Source of the DNA: JBNKEI01 sp050288705
GTDB taxonomy: Bacteria > Myxococcota > Myxococcia > Myxococcales > UBA5297
Reading direction: 5' to 3'
Length of the DNA: 64,000 bases
NCBI GenBank assembly: GCA_050288705.1
Contig: JBNKEI010000122.1
Coordinates: forward strand, 58,114-122,113
Positions 1 to 8,142 of the stretch are shown one piece after another (within the stretch, counting starts at the first letter, position 1; every line of letters starts with the position of its first letter). The position numbers and the translations under genes were made by a program. The notes below the pieces were generated by a model. That model had not been told where the DNA came from, did not search any database, and saw only the letters and a program-made list of their open reading frames with translations.

Positions 1-457
1 TCATTGGTACAAGAATAAAAACCGTCATAATTAAAGACATAACCTTGGCCATTTCCCGGCCGTGGTACTGATCCCTGACTAACGCTACAGAGACTACTCG
101 GGCAGAGGCAAGACCAAAGCCCTGTACCACTCGGCCTAGCAACATCTGTGGGAGAGTGCTTGCTGACATGGAAATCACCGAGCCCACCAAGTAAATGGCA
201 ATACCTAAATACAAAGTTGGTTTTCGGCCCCAGGAATCACATAATGGGCCATAAAGTAACTGTCCAAGGGCCATGCCCAACATGACAAGGGAGACAATTG
301 ACTGAGTATCATTGCTGTCGCGAACGTTTAACGCCTTGCCAATTTCTGGAAGAGCGGGGAGAATAGCATCGATTGATAGCGCGCTAAGTGAAGTTAGCAA
401 TGCCATTAATATTACAAACTCAAATAGTGGTAAACGGGTTTTCTTTTTGCTAGTCAT
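1..457 (-). CDS. Bcr/CflA-type MFS drug efflux transporter, N-terminal part (cut by window edge)
   Basis: Reading the minus strand from the ATG at 455-457 (MTSKKKTRLPLFEF) gives about 152 open codons that run off the left edge, so only the N-terminal third is present. There is a basic cytoplasmic start, a first membrane helix at about residues 11-31, then the SIDAILPALPEIG stretch typical of the DHA1/Bcr-CflA branch. A further hydrophobic helix is followed by motif A of the major facilitator superfamily (GPLCDSWGRKPTL, with G, D, G, R and K in place) and two more helices. The family exports drugs or metabolites by proton antiport in the inner membrane; the substrate cannot be inferred. No convincing ribosome site precedes the ATG, so the start is the best guess. 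It is divergent from the VWA lipoprotein gene. Confidence 0.8.
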   Translation of the reverse strand, partial: MTSKKKTRLPLFEFVILMALLTSLSALSIDAILPALPEIGKALNVRDSNDTQSIVSLVMLGMALGQLLYGPLCDSWGRKPTLYLGIAIYLVGSVISMSASTLPQMLLGRVVQGFGLASARVVSVALVRDQYHGREMAKVMSLIMTVFILVPM

Positions 458-620
458 AAAGGTAATGAGCAAAATCTTTTTGGGAGGTGTTGTCAAGTAG
501 GTAACGCCCGAAGCAGCGAAAAAGACGTTGAGGTAGGGGAGCTACAGCTAGAAATAGTGATCTTTGCTAACGCTCCAATGTATACTATTCGGTAGTTTAT
601 GGTCACTTAGGAGAAGAAAA

Positions 621-1661
621 ATGCGAATCAACTTCTTGCTTTTATCTTTTATTTTGGCGGCGACGATATTGGCGGGATGCAAGAACGCTAATAAAGATAA
701 TGCGGCAGAGGTTTTAGCTGATTCATCAGGCAGAACAGAGGAGGCTCCTGCCGATTTTGCCGGTGAAGCTTCTAATGGCGGTAACGAACAGCCGTCCACT
801 CAAGCGCAAGCTGGGCTTCTCACCGCTGGTTATATTGATGACAACGTCAATTTCGAACTTTTTTCAAAATACAAGGCGGAATTTCTAAAATTAAATCCCC
901 AGTATCCTAATATTGAATCAGCATCTGCCGAAGATAATAGTATCAATACCCCTGCAACCGAGCTTGATTTAGCCTTCGTAGTTGATAGCACGGGAAGCAT
1001 GAGCGATGAAATTGAATACCTAAAAAAAGAAATCAATTCCATTTCAAACCAAATATTTAGTGCTTATCCGAATGTAGCTGTTCGCTACGCGCTAATCGTT
1101 TATCGCGACCATGGCGATGAGTATGTGACACGAGTTTTTAACTTTGCAGACGATTTACAGCAATTCGAACAGTATCTAAACCAGCAAAGTGCAAGTGGAG
1201 GTGGAGATTACCCAGAGGCCATGGAAATCGCAATGGCCGACGCGATGCAATTATCCTGGCGAGATTCCGCTCGGCGAATGCTATTTCTGGTTGGCGACGC
1301 TCCTCCTCATACAGAAAACGCCCCAGCTTTTCTTGACCACGTGAAGAGCTTAAAAAGTAAAGACACTCGCATATACCCGATTGCAGCTAGTGGTGTTGCC
1401 GACGAAGCGGAATACTTAATGCGCATCGCAGCACAGGTTACTAAAGCGCGTTACCTATTTCTTACTGACGATTCCGGTATAGGAGATACCCATGCTGTGC
1501 CGCATATTCCCTGTTTTCGCGTGCAACTATTGAAAGATGTTATGATTCAAATGATTTCTTCTGAAATCGAAGGAGTTTTCAAAAAAGAGGAATCATCAAA
1601 AGTATTGCGCGAGGTGGGCAAGGCTGAAGATAATGGGCAATGCATCGCAGTCGGCGGCTAG
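621..1661 (+). CDS. VWA-domain lipoprotein
   Basis: Predicted 346-residue surface or periplasmic lipoprotein. The start at 621 is chosen because AGGAG lies just upstream (609-613) and the product then begins with a lipoprotein signal ending in the lipobox LAGC (Cys about residue 19); an earlier in-frame start at 564 would bury this signal. After a low-complexity acidic linker, a von Willebrand factor A domain starts near residue 115 (LDLAFVVDSTGSMSDEIEYL) with a MIDAS-like D-S-T-G-S metal site and later Asp-rich loops (GGGDYPEAMEIAM, FLVGDAPPH). Such domains bind proteins through a divalent metal; the partner is unknown. A TATACT box at 581-586 could be the -10 of its promoter, though no well-spaced -35 is visible. 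It lies divergent from the MFS gene and 47 bp before mnmA. Confidence 0.8.
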   Translation: MRINFLLLSFILAATILAGCKNANKDNAAEVLADSSGRTEEAPADFAGEASNGGNEQPSTQAQAGLLTAGYIDDNVNFELFSKYKAEFLKLNPQYPNIESASAEDNSINTPATELDLAFVVDSTGSMSDEIEYLKKEINSISNQIFSAYPNVAVRYALIVYRDHGDEYVTRVFNFADDLQQFEQYLNQQSASGGGDYPEAMEIAMADAMQLSWRDSARRMLFLVGDAPPHTENAPAFLDHVKSLKSKDTRIYPIAASGVADEAEYLMRIAAQVTKARYLFLTDDSGIGDTHAVPHIPCFRVQLLKDVMIQMISSEIEGVFKKEESSKVLREVGKAEDNGQCIAVGG

Positions 1662-1708
1662 TCGTTGCTGAAGATGTCCTACAATTAGATTGCGCGCGCA
1701 CTGTACAT

Positions 1709-2851
1709 ATGACAGGCTTCATACTGGTGGAACTCGAAAACTCCAGAGACTCGCAGACAAAAGTTCCGGCCCAGCAAGTTGTTGTTGCTATGAGCGGGGG
1801 CGTAGATAGTAGTGTAGCCGCAGCTTTGCTAAAGAAGCAGGGATACCAAGTTATTGGCGTTACCTTGAAGCTGCAAGAATGCGAAAAAGCTCAGGCAAGT
1901 CGTTCGTGTTGCGGTATTGATGGTATTGCCCGCGCTCGAAAAGTGGCCGGTCAGCTTGGTATTTCTCACTATGTTCTCGATTGTGTGCAGCAATTTGAGC
2001 AGCAAGTTCTGCGACCAGCGTGGGACGAATATGAACAAGGACGAACTCCCAGCCCATGTTTGTTATGTAACGAGCGTATTAAGTTTGGAACGTTACTCAG
2101 GTGGTCACGCCAACTAGGGGCGTCGTATCTTGCCACTGGCCACTATGCACGCATTGAGACCAGAAATAATGGTTTGACTTCTAATAAATTGGTGCTTTTA
2201 AGGGGGGCCGATGTGCGTAAAGACCAGTCCTATTTTTTGGCTGGTCTGCGACCAGAACAGCTTTCTTCAATCCTTTTTCCGTTGGGTGGTTTTGAGAAGA
2301 CAGAAGTTCGCGAGATCGGACGTTCTTTGGGAATAGCGACTGCAGATACTCAAGACAGTCAAGATGCCTGTCTGGTAAGCCAAGGTGAGTCATTCGCAGA
2401 AATGCTCAGGAAGCGTTTTGCAGGAAATGCTCGGGCCGGTGTCATAACCAATGAGTCGGGACAATTGCTTGGCAAGCACACTGGTATACATCAATTTACT
2501 GTAGGCCAGCGTAAGGGTATAGGCATTGCATCAACTAAGCGCTATTGGGTGAAAGCAGTGCATGGCGAACAGTGCCAAGTAATGGTGACTGATACTGCAG
2601 AAAATTTAATGTGTGATTGCCTTGTCGCCAGAGACATGAGCTGGATGGTAGACCAAGCAAGTATTATAAACTGTCAAGTTCAAATTCGGTATCGCCACCA
2701 AGCTGCCGCAGCCACGGTGTCTGTAAACGAGCACGGCGCGAGTATGGTAGTTTTTCAAAAGCCAGTACGTGCTATTACACCTGGTCAGGCGGCTGTTTTC
2801 TATGACGGTGAACAGGTGTTGGGCAGAGGATGGATTAGTGTCGACTACTGA
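1709..2851 (+). CDS. mnmA: tRNA 2-thiouridylase MnmA
   Basis: tRNA-specific 2-thiouridylase, which adenylates and thiolates U34 of Lys, Glu and Gln tRNAs using sulfur relayed from a desulfurase. The N-terminal PP-loop ATP-pyrophosphatase motif is clear (VVVAMSGGVDSSVAAALL). The first catalytic cysteine lies in TPSPCLLCNERIKFG and the second in DSQDACLVSQGESF, which are the two cysteines needed for persulfide chemistry. GKHTGIHQFTVGQRKGIGI is the family signature before the C-terminal beta-barrel. Length (about 380 residues) fits the family. The frame is open from 1640, overlapping the VWA gene, but 1709 ATG or 1727 GTG brings the PP-loop close to the N terminus as in homologues; the start remains uncertain because no strong ribosome site is seen. 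Confidence 0.93.
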   Translation: MTGFILVELENSRDSQTKVPAQQVVVAMSGGVDSSVAAALLKKQGYQVIGVTLKLQECEKAQASRSCCGIDGIARARKVAGQLGISHYVLDCVQQFEQQVLRPAWDEYEQGRTPSPCLLCNERIKFGTLLRWSRQLGASYLATGHYARIETRNNGLTSNKLVLLRGADVRKDQSYFLAGLRPEQLSSILFPLGGFEKTEVREIGRSLGIATADTQDSQDACLVSQGESFAEMLRKRFAGNARAGVITNESGQLLGKHTGIHQFTVGQRKGIGIASTKRYWVKAVHGEQCQVMVTDTAENLMCDCLVARDMSWMVDQASIINCQVQIRYRHQAAAATVSVNEHGASMVVFQKPVRAITPGQAAVFYDGEQVLGRGWISVDY

Positions 2852-2908
2852 AGTTTGCTCTGTCGTGCTAGAGATTGTTTAAGACAGCGAACAGGCGGTT
2901 TGGGGTCC

Positions 2909-4411
2909 ATGGTCAGATTCTTTGCAGAGAGTCTACAGCGCAAATTGCTGTTGGCTCTAACGTCGCTAGTATCAGTAATTATGATAGTCGTAGCCGCATA
3001 TTGGCTAAATTATCAACGTCGGACATCAGTAGCTGAACTGAAAGCCTATGGCAACCAAATGGCTAACGTTTTAGCTAAAGCTTGTTCTACCCCAATGTGG
3101 AATATGGACTGGCAGTCTATTGGAGATGCAGTGGATGCGGTTATGGCTGATCCCCAAGTTTTTAGCGTGGAAGTTAAAGAAGAACGGGCTGACCGGAGGG
3201 TTTATAAAAAGAAAGATGGAAAGCTGGCCGATGGTATGGAAGTCAAGGTTATGGTGCGCTACTCTCAGAGAGATGTAACCAGAAAATTAGGCACTGTGCG
3301 TTTGGTTTTCTCTCGGGCGCGCATGCAAGAACAATTTGCTCAGGCTCAGAGGTTTCTACTAACCGTGTTTTTAGTGTTAGTGATTACCCTTTCCTTGGCG
3401 ACTTACCTACTGCTCAGGCACATGGTGCAAAAGCCAGTAGCAAAATTGGTGGCCATGACTAGTAATATGGCGCATGGCGATTTCAAGACGCGGGTTTTGA
3501 TTAGTTCCCAGGACGAAATAGGCAAACTGGCTCGTAGTTTTGTGGGAATGGCTGATACCCTGCAATCAATGTTATACGAGCTTAGGCAAGCTGCCCAGGA
3601 AGTTCACCGAGAAGCCAAGGAAGTACACACAACTTCTTTGCAGCAATCAGAAATGGCTAGCAGGCAGGCATCAGCTTTAGGTCAAACGTCTACCACAGTT
3701 GCTGAAATCTCCTTAATTTCCAGGCAGGCGGCTAAAGAAGCTAATTCCGTAATTTCCATGGCGCAACATAGCGAAACGGTTACTCGCGAAGGTCAAGAAA
3801 CAGTCGATAATGCGGTGGCGGGAATTAACAAGCTTGTCGAACAGGTGGGTTTTATTGCCGAATCTATTGTGGCTTTGTCGGAAAAATCATTACAGATTGG
3901 CGATATCATGACCACCGTAGAAGACCTTGCCGGACAAACCACCTTATTGGCGCTTAATGCCTCGATTGAAGCTGCCCGTGCAGGAGAGCAAGGGCAGGGC
4001 TTTGGGGTAGTAGCCGCAGAAATGAGAGCTTTAGTTGAACAAACTACTGTTGCTGCTGCCAAGGTGCGCAAAATATTGGCCGAGGTTCGTCTGGGAATTC
4101 ATGCCTCGGTGGAGGTAACTGAGGAAGGAAGCGATAAGGCTAATTCAGCCATAAATTTGGCTCAATCGGCAGGAGCTTCTATTAATCGGCTAGGGGAAGT
4201 CATTCGGGAAACCGCTAGTGCCGCTCGGCAAATCGCCAATAATACTCAGCGTCAGACTACCGGGGTGGAACAAATTGTTTCTGCAATAAACGACTTGGCA
4301 GACGGAAATTCTACTGCAGTTAAAGGTACTGAACGGATTGAGAAAGTTGCCGCGAATTTGAATTCGGTTTCCCGAAGACTTTCCGAGGTGGTGAGCCAGT
4401 ACAAAGTTTAG
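2909..4411 (+). CDS. Methyl-accepting chemotaxis protein (chemoreceptor)
   Basis: Inner-membrane chemoreceptor of about 500 residues. From the ATG at 2909 (MVRFFAESLQRKLLLAL) a first transmembrane helix covers roughly residues 13-33, followed by a small periplasmic sensory region of about 110 residues, a second helix near residues 148-170 (FLLTVFLVLVITLSLATYLL), a HAMP linker (VQKPVAKLVAMTSNMAHGD) and a long coiled-coil signalling domain. The hairpin tip reads QGFGVVAAEMRALVEQTTVAA, the CheA/CheW contact region. It would relay a ligand signal to CheA; the ligand is unknown. The frame is open from 2855, but the added residues carry no signal features. No che genes are adjacent. Its stop overlaps by four bases the end of the convergent M50 gene. 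Confidence 0.88.
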   Translation: MVRFFAESLQRKLLLALTSLVSVIMIVVAAYWLNYQRRTSVAELKAYGNQMANVLAKACSTPMWNMDWQSIGDAVDAVMADPQVFSVEVKEERADRRVYKKKDGKLADGMEVKVMVRYSQRDVTRKLGTVRLVFSRARMQEQFAQAQRFLLTVFLVLVITLSLATYLLLRHMVQKPVAKLVAMTSNMAHGDFKTRVLISSQDEIGKLARSFVGMADTLQSMLYELRQAAQEVHREAKEVHTTSLQQSEMASRQASALGQTSTTVAEISLISRQAAKEANSVISMAQHSETVTREGQETVDNAVAGINKLVEQVGFIAESIVALSEKSLQIGDIMTTVEDLAGQTTLLALNASIEAARAGEQGQGFGVVAAEMRALVEQTTVAAAKVRKILAEVRLGIHASVEVTEEGSDKANSAINLAQSAGASINRLGEVIRETASAARQIANNTQRQTTGVEQIVSAINDLADGNSTAVKGTERIEKVAANLNSVSRRLSEVVSQYKV

Positions 4412-5106
4412 GGTTTTTTTCTGCTTTTCGCGGTCTTAATGGTCGTTGCGCCTGCTCCCTTAGAAACGGCCAAAGCCAACATCGCAATAGCAATGAGTGT
4501 CCATAAAATTGCCCATACTATGGACGGAATATGAGTATGTTCCGCTAGTATGGCCGCATCAGTTCCTGCTCTTCGGGCAGAGTCCCAAAGATCGTCTTTT
4601 AAATCGAATAATGCGTACAGGCTAATATAAGTACTGATAAAGAATGCAATAAACTGAGTCCAGGAATGGGAAATATATTTAGCGCCTAATCCAAAAGCAA
4701 TTCCTGTTCCTATGGAAACGCTGAGGGTAAACAAACTGCGCGCCCACAAAACACCCACCAGCAGCAAAGAAACACATAGCGCCCAAAAAACTGTTTTTCC
4801 CGATTTTCGGCGTAAGGTTAGGTAAAGAAGAAGTGAACCGGCCAAGGCGCTTCCCAGGTAACCGGCTGAGCTTACAACTATTTCGTTTAATACAGTGGGG
4901 TTAAAGCTCATGGTGCAAAGACCGCCCTCATTGGAGTTAATGGTAATGGAATCGACAGTTCCGCCTACCATTATTGCGGCCAGAGCATGCCCTGCTTCGT
5001 GAAACAATACGGTTATTAAACGCAAAGGAAATAGAAATGGAGAATTCCAAAAAAAGAGACCAGTTGTTAAAGCTATAGCTATGGCGATTATTTTCTTGTA
5101 GTCCAT
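4408..5106 (-). CDS. M50-family (M50B-like) membrane metalloprotease
   Basis: Predicted integral membrane protein of 232 residues with about six hydrophobic segments. Near residue 36 it has the zinc-binding motif HEAGHALAAIMVGG (HExxH), and just after it a glycine-rich stretch (NSNEGGLCTM) as in peptidase M50B-like proteins. These are usually predicted as intramembrane-type metalloproteases, but a second NxxPxxxxDG motif of classical site-2 proteases is not visible, so catalytic activity is uncertain. It ends with a basic tail (KTAKSRKKP). The gene lies 18 bp downstream of the ABC-F gene on the same strand and is probably cotranscribed with it. Confidence 0.75.
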   Translation of the reverse strand: MDYKKIIAIAIALTTGLFFWNSPFLFPLRLITVLFHEAGHALAAIMVGGTVDSITINSNEGGLCTMSFNPTVLNEIVVSSAGYLGSALAGSLLLYLTLRRKSGKTVFWALCVSLLLVGVLWARSLFTLSVSIGTGIAFGLGAKYISHSWTQFIAFFISTYISLYALFDLKDDLWDSARRAGTDAAILAEHTHIPSIVWAILWTLIAIAMLALAVSKGAGATTIKTAKSRKKP

Positions 5107-5124
5107 TTATATTTACCTGGTTTC

Positions 5125-7026
5125 TTAAAAACCCTTGAGGGATTCTAGTTCTTGCCATTCTGCCCAAAGAGCATTTACCCGCTTTTCCGCTTCTGCTAAT
5201 TGTTTTTGCGCTTCCAAAACTTCGGAAGGCCTGGTTCGGTAAAGTTCAGGGTCGGAAAGAACTTGTTCCCATTTTTCTTTCCCGGCTTCTGCTTCTTCGA
5301 TGTCAGCCTGAATATCTGCTAGTCGCAGCGACTGAGAGTAGGTTAATCCGCGGCGTTCTCGTGCAGGTTTTGGTTTTTCTACTTGCTGGCTAGTGACGTT
5401 TTCTTTTGGTGAAGCCTTGGGCGAGGGTCGAAGACTTAAATAAGTTTGGTGGTTTCCTGGATACAAAATAGCCTTGCCATTGCCCTCAAAAGAAAGAATG
5501 GAGGTTGCTACTTTATCTAAGAAATAGCGATCATGAGTAACCAGTACTAATGCCCCAGAATAATCAACCAGCAACTCTTCCAAAATTTCCAAAGTGACAA
5601 TGTCTAAATCGTTAGTTGGCTCGTCGAGAACCAATAAGTTGGCTCCTTCTAGAAAAAGGCGCGCTAACAATAGCCGGTTTTTTTCTCCTCCCGATAATGC
5701 TCCCACTTTCATTTTCTGCATGGGAATTGGGAAAAGAAGATCATTCAGGTAATCGCGTAACTCAATACTTTTCCCCCCAATTTTCACAATTTGATGCGGA
5801 CTAGCACTTTCATAAACAGTTTTCTCTGGGTCGAGCTTAGCGCGTATTTGATCGAAATATGCCGCCCGGGTATTTTTGCTCCAAATAATTTCTCCGGAAG
5901 AACAAGGTTCTTCTTGAAGCAGCAGGCGTACCAAAGTGGTTTTGCCTACTCCATTGGGACCAATAACTCCCATTCGTTCTCCTGGCTGCAGGATGAGAGA
6001 AAGATTTTGTAAAATGGTGCGGTCCCCATATTGTTTGGAAACGTTTTTTAATTCCAGAACGGTATGTCCAGCATGAACCGGGGTGGCAATTTGAATTTGC
6101 GCAGTCTGTAGAGTCTCGGGCGTTTTCTGAGTAATTAATTTTCGAGCAGCATCTACTCGGGATTTTCGTTTTGTCCGGCGAGCTTGTGGTGCTCGGCGTA
6201 ACCACGCCAGCTCTTGCGCAATAAGCCTTTGCCGCTTATGTTCACGGCGAGCCTGTTCTTGCTCTCGCACCCATTTTTGAGCTAGGTAGTCGCTAAAATT
6301 GCCTGGATAAGCAACTAGTTTGCCATTTTCCATTTCCACAATGCGCTCAGCCAGGCGGTCCAGAAAATAGCGATCATGGGTGACCAGCAATATGGCTCCG
6401 GAAAATTCGTCTAGTTGCGATTCGAGCCAATCGATAGTTTGCACGTCAAGGTGGTTGGTAGGCTCGTCTAGCAGCAGCAAATCAGGCTTGTCGAGCAGGA
6501 CTAGAGCCAACGCCGCGCGTTTCTGAATGCCGCCAGAAAGTTGCGCCAACGGTCTTTCCCAGTCGGTTTCGGCAATGCCTAATTGCTGTAGCATTTCCTT
6601 GGCTAAATACTCGGTATTCCAGCCCCCAAGTCGTTCCACTTGCGCAGATACTTCTTCCAAACGGCGCAGCAGCGCCTCTTGATTCTCTGACGCAGAATCG
6701 GCCAGTGACTGGGAAAGCAATTGGTGGTTTGCCAGGGCTTCGGCCAACTGTCCTCGCGGAACAAAAAGAGTGCTTGCGATGGAAGCGCCCTCAGGAAACC
6801 GTGGTTCTTGCGCTAAATAAGAAAAAGTTGCGTCCCGACGCTTTTCCAGTAATCCCGAATCGGGAGAAAGTCGCTGGGCGGCTATTTGCAAAAGAGTAGA
6901 CTTTCCCGAGCCATTCACCCCCACTAACCCGACGCACTCACCTTCCTCGATTACCAGGTCGAGGTCGTCGAACAGAACGCGCGCTCCCAGCGAATAGCGC
7001 AGATTATGGGCTCTCCAAAGGGTCAT
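5125..7026 (-). CDS. uup: Uup-type ABC-F ATPase
   Basis: Cytosolic ABC-F protein of 633 residues with two ATP-binding cassettes and no membrane segments. Cassette 1 has Walker A GVNGSGKST, signature LSGGIQKRAALAL and Walker B LLLLDEPTNHLD. Cassette 2 has Walker A GPNGVGKTT, signature LSGGEKNRLLLARLF and Walker B LLVLDEPTNDLD. The linker between them is basic and Arg/Lys-rich (RRAPQARRTKRKSR), and a charged coiled coil closes the protein from about residue 560, which is the Uup arrangement. ABC-F proteins act on ribosomes, and Uup is also linked to branched DNA and transposon excision; the exact role here is inferred from architecture. The M50 gene follows. Confidence 0.88.
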   Translation of the reverse strand: MTLWRAHNLRYSLGARVLFDDLDLVIEEGECVGLVGVNGSGKSTLLQIAAQRLSPDSGLLEKRRDATFSYLAQEPRFPEGASIASTLFVPRGQLAEALANHQLLSQSLADSASENQEALLRRLEEVSAQVERLGGWNTEYLAKEMLQQLGIAETDWERPLAQLSGGIQKRAALALVLLDKPDLLLLDEPTNHLDVQTIDWLESQLDEFSGAILLVTHDRYFLDRLAERIVEMENGKLVAYPGNFSDYLAQKWVREQEQARREHKRQRLIAQELAWLRRAPQARRTKRKSRVDAARKLITQKTPETLQTAQIQIATPVHAGHTVLELKNVSKQYGDRTILQNLSLILQPGERMGVIGPNGVGKTTLVRLLLQEEPCSSGEIIWSKNTRAAYFDQIRAKLDPEKTVYESASPHQIVKIGGKSIELRDYLNDLLFPIPMQKMKVGALSGGEKNRLLLARLFLEGANLLVLDEPTNDLDIVTLEILEELLVDYSGALVLVTHDRYFLDKVATSILSFEGNGKAILYPGNHQTYLSLRPSPKASPKENVTSQQVEKPKPARERRGLTYSQSLRLADIQADIEEAEAGKEKWEQVLSDPELYRTRPSEVLEAQKQLAEAEKRVNALWAEWQELESLKGF

Positions 7027-7332
7027 GGTAGAGGTGTAGCTTAGAGAATAGGTATTTGGAATCTAAAAATTTCTTGCTCGGCGTACAGTACTCCCTGGTC
7101 ATGTCTGAAAAAGCCCAAGTATCGATACAACGATGGGCAACAATTCTACTTGATATAAAGGCGGCCCGAAGTCGAGGGACATGCTGAAGCAAACAAGGTC
7201 TTCGACTTTGCGAGAGCTATGTTCAGGCCGATCGGATGGAGACGGAGATGTAGACAAAGTATTGCGCGACGGACTTCAGCCTTGCTGCTTTTGGGTGTTT
7301 TGCATTTTCCAAAGCTTGCGATATCTTTCCGT
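7027..7332. other. Intergenic region between uup and the splicease island
   Basis: About 300 bp without a convincing gene. It contains the left copy of the direct repeat (7087-7151) and then sequence open on the plus strand that resembles nothing I recognise. It separates the core gene uup from the accessory radical SAM cluster and is the likely left boundary of that island. Confidence 0.5.
7087..7151 (+). repeat. Left copy of direct repeat flanking the splicease island
   Basis: Starts AGTACTCCCTGGTCATGTCT and continues with GAAAAAGCC. It matches 9459-9519 in the same orientation: the first about 28 bases agree except for two transitions, then there is a gapped match ending GGGCAACAATTCTACTT versus GCGGCAACAATTCCACTT. 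The two copies bracket exactly the TPR, peptide and radical SAM genes. Its nature (mobile-element end, recombination site or duplicated gene remnant) is unknown. Confidence 0.7.
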
Positions 7333-7836
7333 TTACAATAAAGCGCCAGGAATCTCAAATTCAAAATGCTCGGCAAGCTTTCGAATAGACTTGTGCTCTT
7401 TTGGGAAAATATTCCACATTTCTTCTATAAGTCGAACCGCTTCATCCTTAAGCTTATGTTCCCCACAAACCACCAAAGCGTCCCAACGTGGATCAAACCA
7501 AGTTGGTTTCTGGGCGATTGCTTTTCTCAACCAGTTTAACCCATTTGCTAGACGGCCTTGTGCAACGAGAGATAGACCAAGTCCTTTCATTGCATATGCA
7601 TTTTTTGGGGCCACACTCAACGATTCCATACACGCATTTTCCGCGTCCTTAAAGCGGTTTTGAAAGTAGAGAATAAATCCCAATAGATCGAAAGCATAAT
7701 AGTTCGCGGGTTCGATCTGAGTTATCTCGCGGAGTATTCGCTCTGCTCCTTCAAAATCGCAATTTTCTGAAAGGCGTTTTGCCTTTTCCATCATTTGGGA
7801 CATGTCCATATTGTTCAAAATAATCAAGGAATCCAA
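7333..7836 (-). CDS. Small TPR-repeat protein of the splicease cluster
   Basis: Predicted soluble protein of up to 167 residues made of tetratricopeptide-like helices: FEGAERILREITQIEPANYY, then DLLGFILYFQNRFKDAENAC, then MKGLGLSLVAQGRLANGLNW, each with the small/large residue pattern of TPR units. TPR proteins act as scaffolds; here it may bring the peptide and the radical SAM enzyme together or act later in export or processing, but this is inference from position only. It is the third gene of the minus-strand unit, 44 bp after the precursor. The longest frame begins with a TTG at 7836; ATG codons at 7809 and 7803 are alternatives and none has a strong ribosome site, whereas a short out-of-frame ORF at 7843-7751 does. 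Confidence 0.7.
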   Translation of the reverse strand: MDSLIILNNMDMSQMMEKAKRLSENCDFEGAERILREITQIEPANYYAFDLLGFILYFQNRFKDAENACMESLSVAPKNAYAMKGLGLSLVAQGRLANGLNWLRKAIAQKPTWFDPRWDALVVCGEHKLKDEAVRLIEEMWNIFPKEHKSIRKLAEHFEFEIPGALL

Positions 7837-7843
7837 CTTTCAT
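7751..7843 (-). CDS. Possible 30-residue peptide ORF overlapping the TPR gene start
   Basis: An ATG at 7843, ten bases after a good ribosome site (AAAAGGA), opens a 30-codon frame beginning MKVGFLDYFEQYGHVPNDG and ending in TGA at 7751. It overlaps the start of the TPR gene in another frame and contains one Q-Y-G triplet, which resembles the X-Y-G motif of the neighbouring precursor. It may be a translational-coupling leader for the TPR gene, a second tiny substrate, or chance. I could find no homology by memory. Confidence 0.25.
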   Translation of the reverse strand: MKVGFLDYFEQYGHVPNDGKGKTPFRKLRF

Positions 7844-7880
7844 TGGTTGGAATTCCTTTTAATTGAGACAGCCAGGGAGC

Positions 7881-8105
7881 CTAATTTTTAAAATCTGAGG
7901 ATAAGCTTGGTCCACCATAAATCAAAGCAACCGGCGGTTTTTTGGTTTCCATATTTTCAAATTCATCCGCGCTTACTTTCGGAAGAAGACCTGGCGCGCC
8001 ATAAATGACTCTGACGTCTGGAATTTGAGCTTTTGGTTTTGCATCATCAATGGAAGGGAGTGTATTAAATACACTTGGACCGCCGTATTTGACCGAAATT
8101 GCCAT
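7881..8105 (-). CDS. Candidate spliceotide precursor with three X-Y-G repeats
   Basis: A 74-residue peptide with no hydrophobic segment or double-glycine leader. It carries three copies of a Tyr-Gly motif: VKYGGPSVF, VIYGAPGLL and LIYGGPSLS, with the tyrosines at residues 7, 35 and 63, an exact spacing of 28. Outside the motifs the sequence is Pro-, Lys- and Asp/Glu-rich linker. In the splicease family (Pleurocapsa PlpX) the enzyme recognises X-Tyr-Gly and removes the tyramine unit, fusing residue X to Gly as an alpha-keto-beta-amino acid; here X would be Lys6, Ile34 and Ile62. The ATG at 8105 is preceded by AAAGGA at a nine-base distance. The gene sits between the radical SAM gene (37 bp upstream) and the TPR gene. 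Modification is inferred, not shown. Confidence 0.82.
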   Translation of the reverse strand: MAISVKYGGPSVFNTLPSIDDAKPKAQIPDVRVIYGAPGLLPKVSADEFENMETKKPPVALIYGGPSLSSDFKN

Positions 8106-8142
8106 GATGTTGTCCTTTCTTAGTTATTAATTGGTTTATGCA

